Shown here: piece after piece, positions 27,527 to 35,382 of the stretch
Layout of the letters: every line of letters starts with the position of its first letter
How positions within the stretch are numbered: the first letter of the stretch is position 1
NCBI GenBank assembly: GCA_949499105.1
Contig: CATEFX010000026.1
Coordinates: 61,652 to 125,651, forward strand
DNA: 64,000 bases
Origin: Formosa sp. Hel1_33_131
Lineage (GTDB): Bacteria; Bacteroidota; Bacteroidia; Flavobacteriales; Flavobacteriaceae
Reading direction: 5' to 3'
The notes under the pieces: model-generated
What the model was told of the DNA's origin: nothing
Database searches by the model: none
What the model saw: the letters and a program-made list of their open reading frames with translations, nothing else
Program-made: the position numbers and the translations under genes

Positions 27527-28267
27527 TTAGGCTTGTAACAGTTCGTCTTCAAGCGCAATAGCTCTTTGAAATAAAATGTTATTTTCTTTGTGGATGTGTA
27601 GGTGAAGGTCTTCATCAAACTCTTTAAGTAGGCCATAGGCAACTCGGTAGGTGTTACAGCCATCTGATGGTGTGCTATAATTACTAGATAACGCTGCTAT
27701 TTCTCTGAAGGCTTCCCCTTCAAAATCATGATCTTCATCCATTTTACTTATCGGGTTCTTGATCGTTCCAAATGGGGGTATTGAGTGTTTAATACCGTCT
27801 CGTTTTGCTTTCGATAGTTTCCGAATGTATGGAAACAAAATAAGTTCTTCTTTTTTCATATGCATTACCAATTGACTTGTGGCATCCTTAAAAATTGCAT
27901 TAATTTTTGAGAGTTCAAGGTGCCTTTTTCCGTGGGCGGATTCGATTTTATCCAAATATTCATTTATTACGGGGATCTTTGCTTCTACATACCCGTGGTG
28001 CTTTGTTTCGATATGATCTATAAGATCATCTAGAGGCCAATTGCGATAATCGATGGCTTGTCTATTTTCTTTTTGGTCAAAAAATTCATTTACCGATTGG
28101 ATTAATGTTTTCGCATTGGCGTCAGAAATAGTCTCTTTGTCACAAGCCTCTTCAATCGTTTGCTGCCCACCGCAACAGAAATCAATATGATATTTTTTAA
28201 AAATTTCAGCTGTTTTGTAATTATCAGCGACGATATCGCCGACGATACTTTTTGATGTAATTTTCAT
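27527..28267 (-). CDS. ric: Iron-sulfur cluster repair di-iron protein (Ric/ScdA/YtfE)
   Basis: The 246-residue protein begins with the ScdA N-terminal domain: a short helical domain with HIDFCCGGQQTIEEAC (Cys31 and Cys32). A hemerythrin-like domain follows, with spaced His and Glu ligands including ETKHHGYVE, HMKKEELILFPYI and HIHKENNILFQRA. Ric proteins repair Fe-S clusters damaged by nitric oxide or oxidants. It is the last gene of a minus-strand run with globin, ferredoxin and an Rrf2 regulator, which supports a nitrosative-stress role. Confidence 0.94.
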   Translation of the reverse strand: MKITSKSIVGDIVADNYKTAEIFKKYHIDFCCGGQQTIEEACDKETISDANAKTLIQSVNEFFDQKENRQAIDYRNWPLDDLIDHIETKHHGYVEAKIPVINEYLDKIESAHGKRHLELSKINAIFKDATSQLVMHMKKEELILFPYIRKLSKAKRDGIKHSIPPFGTIKNPISKMDEDHDFEGEAFREIAALSSNYSTPSDGCNTYRVAYGLLKEFDEDLHLHIHKENNILFQRAIALEDELLQA

Positions 28268-28304
28268 AAGGATGTTTTTTATAGTTATTATTTAAAATTA
28301 TTTT

Positions 28305-28616
28305 TCACATAAATCCAAGTAAGAGCAATGCTTCGTCACTCATTAATCGTTTATTCCAAGGAGGGTCCCAGCTAAGTTCAATAATAGCTTCTTTTACGAA
28401 ATCGAGTTCTGAGACGCGTTCTTTTACTTCCTCTACAATCATTTCCGCCATAGAGCAAGAGGGAGAGGTAAGTGTCATTAAAATTTCAACGCGATCTTCA
28501 GCTAATATTTTACAGTCATAAATAAGGCCTAAATCATATACATTTACCGGAATCTCAGGATCGTATACCATTTTTAGTTGATTGATGATTTGATCTTCTT
28601 TGCGTGCGTTTTCCAT
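28305..28616 (-). CDS. MIP18-family metal-sulfur cluster assembly protein
   Basis: The 103-residue protein matches the MIP18/DUF59 family (PaaD/SufT-like): YDPEIPVNVYDLGLIYDC, the TSPSCSMAEMI segment with the conserved Cys, and the ending WDPPWNKRLMSDEALLLLGFM. Such proteins help mature or insert Fe-S clusters. It sits between ric and the ferredoxin gene, consistent with cluster repair under nitric-oxide stress. Confidence 0.9.
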   Translation of the reverse strand: MENARKEDQIINQLKMVYDPEIPVNVYDLGLIYDCKILAEDRVEILMTLTSPSCSMAEMIVEEVKERVSELDFVKEAIIELSWDPPWNKRLMSDEALLLLGFM

Positions 28617-28636
28617 CTCCTTTCGGATTTACGTGT

Positions 28637-28939
28637 TTATATTAGTTCTTTAAAGACGGCTCCGTTAATCTTATTATCGAGGCTTATCTGACATGCCAAT
28701 CTGTTATTTTTTGTTGCATTGTGAACTTTAAGCGTGTGTTTTTCTTGCGCCATTATCATTTGGTCGTCAAACCCTTTTATGATTTCAACAATACAAGTTC
28801 CACATAACCCTCTTCCTTTACATTCGCCAATCTCGGTATAATAACTGTTGACTATAAGCTCCATTAAGCTAGGGTACTCGAGCCAGTGATAGTTTAGAGT
28901 ATGTGTTTTATTATCTATATCTATGACGTTTACGTTCAT
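28637..28939 (-). CDS. [2Fe-2S] plant-type ferredoxin
   Basis: The frame extends to 28969, but the ATG at 28939 lies right after the dioxygenase stop and gives 100 residues. The cluster motif is CKGRGLCGTC plus a distal Cys in RLACQ, the normal C-x5-C-x2-C...C pattern (classic plant-type ferredoxins have C-x4-C-x2-C). It would carry electrons in the cytoplasm. Position between a TDO-family gene and MIP18 suggests it serves a heme or di-iron partner in this cluster; partner unknown. Confidence 0.87.
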   Translation of the reverse strand: MNVNVIDIDNKTHTLNYHWLEYPSLMELIVNSYYTEIGECKGRGLCGTCIVEIIKGFDDQMIMAQEKHTLKVHNATKNNRLACQISLDNKINGAVFKELI

Positions 28940-28940
28940 G

Positions 28941-29876
28941 TCAGAGTCCTTTAAAATCGTCTTCTTCAAAAAAACACGGGTCTCCCCAATTTTTTAATTC
29001 ATCTGTTGACCATAGTGATGGAAAAAAAATACGACGTTGGTTTCTAGGATGCAAATATTTTTTCCAGTCAGAGCTCCCTGTAGCCTCTTTTTTATCGCCT
29101 TTAGAATCTAAATAATAGGCCGCAGTTTCTAAATGTACAATTGGCCATTTAATGTTGTATAAATAGTCAAACGTTCGCATGAGGTTGATGCGTTCTTGTG
29201 ATGGAGCTATATTACATTCTAACCGATCGTTAAGTGTTTTGTTTCTAAGATTTTTAGCAAGTTGAGCAAGACTATTGTTGTATTTTTTTTCAAATTGACG
29301 CAGAGTGAGGGTTTTCTCTCCAGTTTTAGGGTTGATACCCGCAGCTTTCCAATATTGTTGCTCCATTAAGTCTTCGATACGATTTGCTTTGGAGATTTTA
29401 TTTTTATGCGTCACTAAATTTTCTAAAGAAGTGCAGTATAGTTCAATATATCTAAATTGAGCGCTTTGAAAACCACTGGCTGGTGCGAGGGCGTTTCTAA
29501 AGTTATTATAATCATCATAGTCCATACCATGTCGCATGATCGCAAACGAATTGATGAGCATTTGAGTGTATCGATTTATTCGATGTAATTTTGAAATAAA
29601 TATTTTTTCATCTATAGCAGTACTTTCTGTTAACTTTTTTAATTCATTAAGGATAAGTTTTAAAATAAGTTCTGTTAGCTGATGATAAATAATAAAGACT
29701 TCTTCATCCTCAAAGTGTGTTTTGGGGTTTTGTAAAGACAAAAGAGTTTCTAGTTGGATGTAACTCCAGTAGTCTGTTTCCTTGGCGTGTAGCAATCCTT
29801 TTAAGTACGTAGATGGATTTTCTCCTAAATGGGTGTATTTGGCTTCTATTGATTGTTGTAGTTGCGTGTTATCCAT
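28941..29876 (-). CDS. Tryptophan 2,3-dioxygenase family heme protein
   Basis: The 311-residue protein resembles tryptophan 2,3-dioxygenase. Visible conserved parts are TLLSLQNPKT, IIYHQLTEL (distal His65), SGFQSAQFRYIE (134-145), the proximal heme ligand His248 in PIVHLETA, and the TGSSDW loop (266-271). TDO opens the indole ring of tryptophan to N-formylkynurenine. Here it sits in a run with truncated globin, ferredoxin, Ric and Rrf2, with no kmo or kynU beside it, so the substrate could be different. Distant TDO relatives act on other aromatics. Confidence 0.83.
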   Translation of the reverse strand: MDNTQLQQSIEAKYTHLGENPSTYLKGLLHAKETDYWSYIQLETLLSLQNPKTHFEDEEVFIIYHQLTELILKLILNELKKLTESTAIDEKIFISKLHRINRYTQMLINSFAIMRHGMDYDDYNNFRNALAPASGFQSAQFRYIELYCTSLENLVTHKNKISKANRIEDLMEQQYWKAAGINPKTGEKTLTLRQFEKKYNNSLAQLAKNLRNKTLNDRLECNIAPSQERINLMRTFDYLYNIKWPIVHLETAAYYLDSKGDKKEATGSSDWKKYLHPRNQRRIFFPSLWSTDELKNWGDPCFFEEDDFKGL

Positions 29877-30312
29877 TAGATTTAGTAAATGTTAATTGTG
29901 AGAAAAAAATAAGAACGATTACTTTTAAGACTTCTAAAAAAAGATAATAAAAATGAACATAGGAAGCAGCAGGAGGATTCCCGTTTGTAATCATATCTAC
30001 TCGTTGATTCAGAGCTGGAAGTAGATAAAAGGTTTGTATCAGTAATATGATCATCAGACAGATAAGTAAATTTACCAAGTTTTTTTTTCTTAGTGTCCAA
30101 TGTTTTTTGAATAGTGAAATACTTAGTATGACCATAAAAAAGATTTCAACTTTATTTAATGCAAAGAAAATGAGTTTTCCGATACTCATTCCAATAATTA
30201 GAGTAACTCCTTCAACTTGAAACTTTAGCCATGCTTCCATAAACGAAATTGAAAGGACAAAGCCAAGCCATAGGATAGGAGTTGTTATAATTACCTTATT
30301 GTTTAGTGCCAT
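29869..30312 (-). CDS. Small integral membrane protein of the NO-stress cluster
   Basis: The open frame begins at a TTG (30354), but the ATG at 30312 (MALNNKVIITTP) fits better and gives 147 residues. Four predicted membrane helices span most of it; a conserved-looking loop reads LPALNQRVDMITNGNPPAAS. I do not recognise a named family with certainty. The 3' end overlaps the TDO-family gene by 8 bp, so it is coupled to it. It may be a membrane partner for the heme proteins of this cluster; inference. Confidence 0.7.
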   Translation of the reverse strand: MALNNKVIITTPILWLGFVLSISFMEAWLKFQVEGVTLIIGMSIGKLIFFALNKVEIFFMVILSISLFKKHWTLRKKNLVNLLICLMIILLIQTFYLLPALNQRVDMITNGNPPAASYVHFYYLFLEVLKVIVLIFFSQLTFTKSNG

Positions 30313-30350
30313 TTTAGTGTGTATTTTGGATGATTTAACACGATAATTTC

Positions 30351-30716
30351 TCAAAAACTGTTAGAATTTAATTTATACATAAACATTTCAGCCATTTTGG
30401 AAGCCCTCCATTTTGCTTCTTCAGCAACTTTACCTCTAAAGTTTCTGTCTATTGAGTTGTTGAAGTGATCGACCCAACGATCAAAATGGTGCGCTTTGAT
30501 GGGTAGTTTCTTATGAGGCAAAAAGGGGGATCCTTTATAAGCGATTTCGTGCAAAAGTACAGTTTGCCAAAATCGGTACATGGTGTCTAAATGTTTCGAC
30601 CAGTTATCCTTGATAATTCGATTGAAAATCGGCCCTAAAAGATCATCCTCTCGCACTTCAGCGTAGAATGTATCCACCATTAATTCTATGTCTTTTCTGT
30701 TAGTGATATCTGCCAT
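30351..30716 (-). CDS. Group III truncated hemoglobin
   Basis: The 121-residue protein has group III trHb features: Tyr18 in VDTFYAEVREDDLLGPIF (B10 region), RFWQTVLL, the proximal His in AHHFDRWVDHF (about His77), and Trp in the late EAKWRASKMAEMF helix. Group III globins bind oxygen and nitric oxide. In the cluster with Ric and an Rrf2 regulator it most likely takes part in NO detoxification or sensing. Confidence 0.92.
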   Translation of the reverse strand: MADITNRKDIELMVDTFYAEVREDDLLGPIFNRIIKDNWSKHLDTMYRFWQTVLLHEIAYKGSPFLPHKKLPIKAHHFDRWVDHFNNSIDRNFRGKVAEEAKWRASKMAEMFMYKLNSNSF

Positions 30717-30829
30717 TTAAAAAATGATTTATAATAGTTTGGTTGTCATTGAGTTACGAAGTAAAAGGAGGCGAAACAAAGAGTCTTAAGTTTTGAAAGA
30801 GACTGAAGACTCACTGCTTTTGGTGTTGT

Positions 30830-31066
30830 TTATTTTTCATCTCTCCAGAAGTTATTTGCCATGGCAATCGTTTGAAATTCTATAGCCACCACTTGAGAGG
30901 ACGCTATTAATTGTGCGGTGTCTTCTGCATATGTCGGTCTGAGTTTTTTACGAACTTCAGGGTCCGTTTGAATTGCTGCGATTGTTTTTCTAGCAAGTGT
31001 AAATGCAAGTGCTCTGCCTTCTGCGGCTGTGGGGCACTGTAGGCTTTCTAAATAGTCGATAGTCAT
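30830..31066 (-). CDS. Small hypothetical protein in the NO-stress cluster
   Basis: The frame opens at 31138, but the ATG at 31066 is chosen (MTIDYLESLQCP), giving 78 residues. It is soluble and helical, with one Cys (about residue 11) and no recognised domain. It lies between the globin and the Rrf2 regulator on the same strand. Function unknown. An inverted repeat (GAGTCTT/AAGACTC, 30781-30812) lies between its stop and the globin start. Confidence 0.6.
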   Translation of the reverse strand: MTIDYLESLQCPTAAEGRALAFTLARKTIAAIQTDPEVRKKLRPTYAEDTAQLIASSQVVAIEFQTIAMANNFWRDEK

Positions 31067-31068
31067 AA

Positions 31069-31437
31069 TTATTTTAGTTTTAAAATTGAATTTTTTAATT
31101 TGAAACAGTGTGGCGCAAGTGTTGCAGAATTCAACCAAAAACCCATTGTCCTTAAGTGGTTAAGAGTGTTTTTTTTAAGGTCGACGGAGTTTTGAATTCT
31201 AATGAGAGGCTTGGTCTTTTTATTAAGATTGATGGATCTTTTTTCAAATCCCACATCTTTTAAGTTCCCCCCTAAAACACCTATATAGCAGACAACTGGT
31301 TGTTTAAATAATCTAAAGATCGGTAAAATAAGCGCTACTAATGTGAGCTTAGTAATACTGACAGCTTCAGGTCTTGCGATCCAGTTTGCGGACTTTACTA
31401 TTTCAGTTTTATCAAGGGGCAGTTGATTGACTTTCAT
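31069..31437 (-). CDS. Doubtful small ORF downstream of the Rrf2 regulator
   Basis: A 122-codon open frame starts 48 bp after the Rrf2 stop and fills the space up to the next gene. The first half (TKLTLVALILPIFRLFK hydrophobic stretch) could be a membrane segment; the second half is Lys/Asn-rich and does not look like a folded domain. It could be a real lineage-specific protein, a frameshifted remnant, or a 5' leader of the next gene. I recognise no family. Confidence 0.35.
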   Translation of the reverse strand: MKVNQLPLDKTEIVKSANWIARPEAVSITKLTLVALILPIFRLFKQPVVCYIGVLGGNLKDVGFEKRSINLNKKTKPLIRIQNSVDLKKNTLNHLRTMGFWLNSATLAPHCFKLKNSILKLK

Positions 31438-31484
31438 ATAGAGATATTAAGGTCTTTTTATCTTTTTTAGTTTTAATTTTTTTT

Positions 31485-31919
31485 TCATCGTTTTAAAACG
31501 GTTAGTCCTAGATTGAGATCCATTGCGACATCAAGCAGGTTCGATGTGGCAAGGGATTCCATAAGTTGTTTTTGGATATTTACAAATTCATTGTGCATCG
31601 GGCAAGGTTCATTTGCATTACAACTATTAAGACCTAAGACACAATCTTCAAATAAATGATTCCCATCAATTGCTTGTACAATTTGATGGATACTTGTTTT
31701 AGATAAACGTGTTTTATCTATTTCAAACCCGCCGTTTGGACCTTTTGTGGAATTGATGATCATTGCTTTAGAAAGGATTTGTAAAATTTTTGCAGTAAAC
31801 GCAATAGGGGAATTAATCGCAGCAGCAATTTCTTTTAAACTAACTCTTTCATCATGTTGCGATTTTTGTGCGATGTATAGCGTTGCTTTAATCCCGTATT
31901 TACAGCTTTTTGAAAACAT
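31485..31919 (-). CDS. Rrf2 family transcriptional regulator (NsrR-like)
   Basis: The 144-residue winged-helix protein has the Rrf2 start MFSKSCKYGIKATLYIA, the recognition part GPNGGFEI and three Cys in the cluster position: Cys93, Cys100 and Cys106 (DCVLGLNSCNANEPCPMH). This spacing fits [Fe-S]-binding members such as NsrR, which sense nitric oxide. It is the first gene of the minus-strand run with globin, TDO-like protein, ferredoxin and Ric, so it is probably their regulator and autoregulated. Confidence 0.92.
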   Translation of the reverse strand: MFSKSCKYGIKATLYIAQKSQHDERVSLKEIAAAINSPIAFTAKILQILSKAMIINSTKGPNGGFEIDKTRLSKTSIHQIVQAIDGNHLFEDCVLGLNSCNANEPCPMHNEFVNIQKQLMESLATSNLLDVAMDLNLGLTVLKR

Positions 31920-31938
31920 TTTTAATTTTTAATTAACA

Positions 31939-31970
31939 CAAAAATAGTATTTATTTTTATATCGGACAAA
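31939..31970 (-). promoter_or_regulatory. Promoter with operator-like inverted repeat for the Rrf2/NO-stress run
   Basis: On the minus strand TTTG (31967-31970), 20 nt, then TATTTTTG (31939-31946) match the Bacteroidota promoter consensus. An inverted repeat, AAAAATA (31940-31946) and TATTTTT (31952-31958) with a 5-nt gap, covers the -7 box. This could be the Rrf2 site; the low complexity calls for caution. Confidence 0.6.
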
Positions 31971-32084
31971 ATTCTCTTAATATAAATTTTATTATACATT
32001 AAATCTCTATTGAATCATAATAAGTTCAAGTTTTGAGGTCCAAAACTAAATCTAAAAGTACCTCTTTGCGAGATGCTTTTTTTA

Positions 32085-32092
32085 TACTTTTG
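32085..32092 (+). promoter_or_regulatory. -7 promoter box of the HI0933-family flavoprotein
   Basis: TACTTTTG matches TAnnTTTG; a TTTG lies at 32065-32068, spacing 16 nt, slightly short. The box lies inside the open frame upstream of the GTG at 32097, which argues for the GTG start. Confidence 0.5.
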
Positions 32093-32096
32093 TAAA

Positions 32097-33308
32097 GTGA
32101 ATAATTATGATGTTTTAATTGTAGGAGGCGGTGCAGCAGGTTTTTTTGCGGCCATTAACACAGCGACTCAAAACCCAACTCTCAAAATCGCAATTTTAGA
32201 GCGTGGTTCTAACGTACTTTCTAAAGTAAAGATTTCAGGTGGCGGGCGCTGTAATGTAACTCATGCCGAATTTATTCCAGACGAGTTGGTCTTAAATTAT
32301 CCCAGAGGGGAAAAAGAATTAAGAGGGCCTTTTCATAACTATATGACAGGCGATACTATGGAATGGTTTGAAACTCGAGGCGTGTCTTTGAAAATTGAAG
32401 AAGATGGGAGAGTTTTTCCTGTTTCAAATTCCTCTCAAACCATCATCGATTGTTTTTTAGAAGAAATTAAAACACACCAAATCGAACTGTTATTAAATCA
32501 CTCTGTTCAAGGGATTCGATATAAAAATGAAGCTTGGGAACTAGACACTACAAAGGGCGTTTTCACAACCCCTAAACTTTTAATTGCAACGGGGAGTAAT
32601 CCTAAAATATGGAAACTATTAGAAAGTGTTGGCCATCATGTGGTGCCACCGGTTCCTTCGTTATTTACCTTTAATATAAAAGATTCACGCCTGAAAACCA
32701 TCCCCGGAGTGGTGGCTTTGGACGTTCATATTTCTGTAGTAAATAGCAGTTTAGAGTCTGAAGGCCCGTTGTTGGTCACTCACACAGGCTTAAGTGCGCC
32801 TTCCATTTTAAAGCTATCGGCTTATGGCGCTTTGGAATTAGCAGAAAGAGAGTATCAATTTCAAATTAAAGTTAATTTTATTAAAAAAGAATTTTCAGAA
32901 TGTTTGGAGTGCTTATTGGAATTCAAAACGGCATTTCCTAGAAAAACAATTTTGAAATCGTCACAATTTGAGCTTCCGAAACGCTTGTGGGAACAATTAG
33001 TGATGGCTTCCAAAATGCCCATGGATCTTCGCTGGGCTGAGGTTAATAAACTAGAGTTGCAAGCATTAGCCAGCCAACTAACAGAAGCGGTTTTTTCTGT
33101 TGATGGAAAAAGCACCTTTAAAGAGGAGTTTGTGACTGCTGGAGGGGTAGAGCTTAAAGAAGTTAATTTTAAAACGTTTGAAAGTAAGCATCTAAAAAAT
33201 CTATTTTTTGCGGGTGAAGTCTTAAATATCGATGCAGTCACCGGCGGTTTTAATTTCCAAAATGCGTGGACCAGTGCTTTTATCGCGGCACAACAGCTCG
33301 CAAAATAA
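32097..33308 (+). CDS. HI0933-family NAD(P)/FAD-dependent oxidoreductase
   Basis: The protein begins with the FAD-binding motif VLIVGGGAAGFFAAI and continues with the family motif KVKISGGGRCNVTH, then EDGRVFPVSN and the C-terminal AGEVLNIDAVTGGFNFQNAW, which closes the FAD site. About 403 residues from the GTG. The frame allows an ATG at 32073, but a -7 box overlaps that region, so the GTG at 32097 (VNNYDVLIVGGG) is preferred; the transcript would be nearly leaderless. Family members are flavoproteins of uncertain substrate. Confidence 0.9.
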   Translation: MNNYDVLIVGGGAAGFFAAINTATQNPTLKIAILERGSNVLSKVKISGGGRCNVTHAEFIPDELVLNYPRGEKELRGPFHNYMTGDTMEWFETRGVSLKIEEDGRVFPVSNSSQTIIDCFLEEIKTHQIELLLNHSVQGIRYKNEAWELDTTKGVFTTPKLLIATGSNPKIWKLLESVGHHVVPPVPSLFTFNIKDSRLKTIPGVVALDVHISVVNSSLESEGPLLVTHTGLSAPSILKLSAYGALELAEREYQFQIKVNFIKKEFSECLECLLEFKTAFPRKTILKSSQFELPKRLWEQLVMASKMPMDLRWAEVNKLELQALASQLTEAVFSVDGKSTFKEEFVTAGGVELKEVNFKTFESKHLKNLFFAGEVLNIDAVTGGFNFQNAWTSAFIAAQQLAK

Positions 33309-33402
33309 CGTTTAACTGTATGGATTAGCTGCTTGACTTAAGCACTAGCCAAAGCAAATAATTATACACGATATTTCCAAACGTTTTTTATTCAGAATCA
33401 AT

Positions 33403-33603
33403 TTAAATATAATCATCAATATCAAATAAATATTCAACCGTCACTTTAAAAAAACGTGACATTTTTAGTGCTAATGTAACAGAAGGATTAAACTTATTCT
33501 TTTCTATAGCGTGAATAGTTTGTCGAGATACATTTAGTTCTTTTGCTAAACCTGCTTGTGTTAAATTGTGTCTAGCCCTTTCTACTTTTACAAGATTTTT
33601 CAT
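33403..33603 (-). CDS. XRE-type small HTH regulator
   Basis: The frame opens at 33648, but the ATG at 33603 gives the family start MKNLVKVERARHNLTQ and 66 residues. It is a minimal helix-turn-helix, LAKELNVSRQTIHAIEKNKFNP, ending with VTVEYLFDID, typical of the YozG-like regulators. The membrane-protein gene before it overlaps by 4 bp (33600-33603), so the pair is coupled. Confidence 0.9.
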   Translation of the reverse strand: MKNLVKVERARHNLTQAGLAKELNVSRQTIHAIEKNKFNPSVTLALKMSRFFKVTVEYLFDIDDYI

Positions 33604-34055
33604 AAGTACATTCTTCTTTTGATAAAAAATATTATTATGTAAGACCACAGTAAGGGAAATATAAAATAATCCAAAGTCAGTTTTAGGTTCTTATGCAATA
33701 TGTAAATAACAATGGTAGTTATTAATCCAATTATAAAAGTAAGTTGAAAAGATTCTAGGCGTAATTTATTAATATAATCATCTTCTACTTTTTCTTTTGA
33801 AATCATATAAATTAGTATTGCGACTATTGCAAAAAAGTCGATACCATAGCTTAGAGCTCCACCTGAAAAGGCATTAAGAAGTCCTAATAGTCCATTGTTT
33901 GATTGTTCGCCTAATTCGGAAGTATTGATTCCTGATATTCCGTATTTATTAATCGAATTATTAATGAAATTTAAACTTCCATTTAGTGTAGATGCAACGA
34001 TAAAAAGGATTAATCCAAGTTTCTTACACCAATTGGGTAACATTTGTATTTTCAT
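33600..34055 (-). CDS. Membrane protein paired with the XRE regulator
   Basis: The 151-residue protein has four predicted membrane helices and a basic C-terminus (FFIKRRMYL). The pairing of a small XRE regulator with a four-helix membrane protein is common in Firmicutes and Bacteroidota, where the membrane partner may control the regulator; this is inference. I recognise no enzyme motifs. Confidence 0.7.
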   Translation of the reverse strand: MKIQMLPNWCKKLGLILFIVASTLNGSLNFINNSINKYGISGINTSELGEQSNNGLLGLLNAFSGGALSYGIDFFAIVAILIYMISKEKVEDDYINKLRLESFQLTFIIGLITTIVIYILHKNLKLTLDYFIFPLLWSYIIIFFIKRRMYL

Positions 34056-34221
34056 ATTCGATTATTTTCACACAAAAGTAAATAAAGCTTTACATTTAGT
34101 AAAATAAAATAGAAATTATTTCCAATTTAATTAATTTAAAAAGAATTTGATTTGAAGTAGAAATGTTGGATTTAATCAGTAATTCGAAATGGTTGGCAAC
34201 AAATAAATAAAGGGAAGTTAG

Positions 34222-34229
34222 TATCTTTG
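34222..34229 (+). promoter_or_regulatory. -7 promoter box of mvaD
   Basis: TATCTTTG matches TAnnTTTG, 18 bp before the mvaD ATG. The same octamer precedes the next gene (35332-35339). Confidence 0.55.
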
Positions 34230-34246
34230 TCCTTCATGCTAATTTT

Positions 34247-35329
34247 ATGATTGTAAACGAATTCATTCCAAAACCTTATTCGCAGCTACCAGAAAACGGT
34301 GCTGTAGCCTATAGTGCCCCTAGTAATATTGCATTGGTAAAATATTGGGGAAAAAAAGCGCATCAAATTCCTGCGAATCCTTCGATTAGTTTTACGCTTA
34401 ATAACTGTAAAACATCGACCACCCTAAAATTTAAAAAAAAGACCACTGAAGGGTTTTCATTTGACGTGTTTTTGGAAGGCGATTTACAGACGGACTTTAA
34501 ACCCAAAATCGAACAATTCTTTAAAAGAATTGAAGTTTACATTCCATTTTTATCGGCCTATCATTTTACGATTGAAACCTCTAACACCTTTCCTCACAGT
34601 TCTGGAATTGCCTCCTCAGCTTCTGGGATGAGTGCGTTGGCATTGTGTTTGGTTCAAATCGAACAGCAGTTAAACCCAACGATTTCAAAAGAATTTTTCA
34701 ATAAAAAAGCTTCCTTTTTAGCCCGTTTGGGATCTGGAAGTGCTTGTAGAAGTATTGAGGGCGATTTAGTGGTTTGGGGTGCCCATGCGAATATTCAGGG
34801 GAGTTCGGATTTAGTCGGAATTAAATATCCGTATGAAGTTCATGAAAATTTCAAAAACTACCGTGATACGATTCTTTTAGTTGATAAAGGGGAGAAACAG
34901 GTAAGCAGTACCGTGGGGCATAATCTGATGCACAACCATCCTTTTGCCGAACCACGTTTTGCACAGGCACATTCCAATATAGATGTTCTTATGGCCGCCT
35001 TAAAAACAGGCGATTTGACCGCGTTTATAAGTATTGTAGAACGCGAAGCACTTACCCTCCACGCAATGATGATGAGTAGCGATCCGTATTTTATATTGAT
35101 GAAGCCCAACACGCTCGAAATCATAAATAAACTCTGGGCGTTTAGAGCCCAAACAGGACTTCATATTTGTTTTACTTTAGATGCTGGCGCTAATGTTCAC
35201 GTGCTATTTCCCGACAATGAAGCAAAAGAAATTCAAGAATTTATAGCAAATGAGTTGTCAGTACACTGTCAAAACGGGCACTTTATTGAAGACAATGTAG
35301 GACAGGGTGCACAACCAATAAAAATTTAG
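34247..35329 (+). CDS. mvaD: Diphosphomevalonate decarboxylase
   Basis: The 360-residue GHMP-type protein has the MvaD start AYSAPSNIALVKYWGKK, the phosphate loop in HSSGIASSASGMSALAL (about residues 120-136) and GSACRSIEGDLVVW. It converts mevalonate diphosphate to isopentenyl diphosphate with ATP. Together with the mevalonate kinase gene downstream it shows that the organism uses the mevalonate route, as Flavobacteriaceae typically do. Confidence 0.95.
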   Translation: MIVNEFIPKPYSQLPENGAVAYSAPSNIALVKYWGKKAHQIPANPSISFTLNNCKTSTTLKFKKKTTEGFSFDVFLEGDLQTDFKPKIEQFFKRIEVYIPFLSAYHFTIETSNTFPHSSGIASSASGMSALALCLVQIEQQLNPTISKEFFNKKASFLARLGSGSACRSIEGDLVVWGAHANIQGSSDLVGIKYPYEVHENFKNYRDTILLVDKGEKQVSSTVGHNLMHNHPFAEPRFAQAHSNIDVLMAALKTGDLTAFISIVEREALTLHAMMMSSDPYFILMKPNTLEIINKLWAFRAQTGLHICFTLDAGANVHVLFPDNEAKEIQEFIANELSVHCQNGHFIEDNVGQGAQPIKI

Positions 35330-35331
35330 TG

Positions 35332-35339
35332 TATCTTTG
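35332..35339 (+). promoter_or_regulatory. -7 promoter box upstream of the mevalonate kinase gene
   Basis: TATCTTTG again matches TAnnTTTG, directly after the mvaD stop and 44 bp before the next start, suggesting that the kinase also has its own promoter. Confidence 0.5.
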
Positions 35340-35382
35340 GAGTATCATTAACCAGTGAGAGTTTTAAGTTTAACTTAACGCT

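Noticed and set aside
30781..30812. GAGTCTT/AAGACTC inverted repeat as a terminator
   Set aside because: The loop is 18 nt and no T-run follows in either direction; kept only as a possible regulatory dyad in the gene note.
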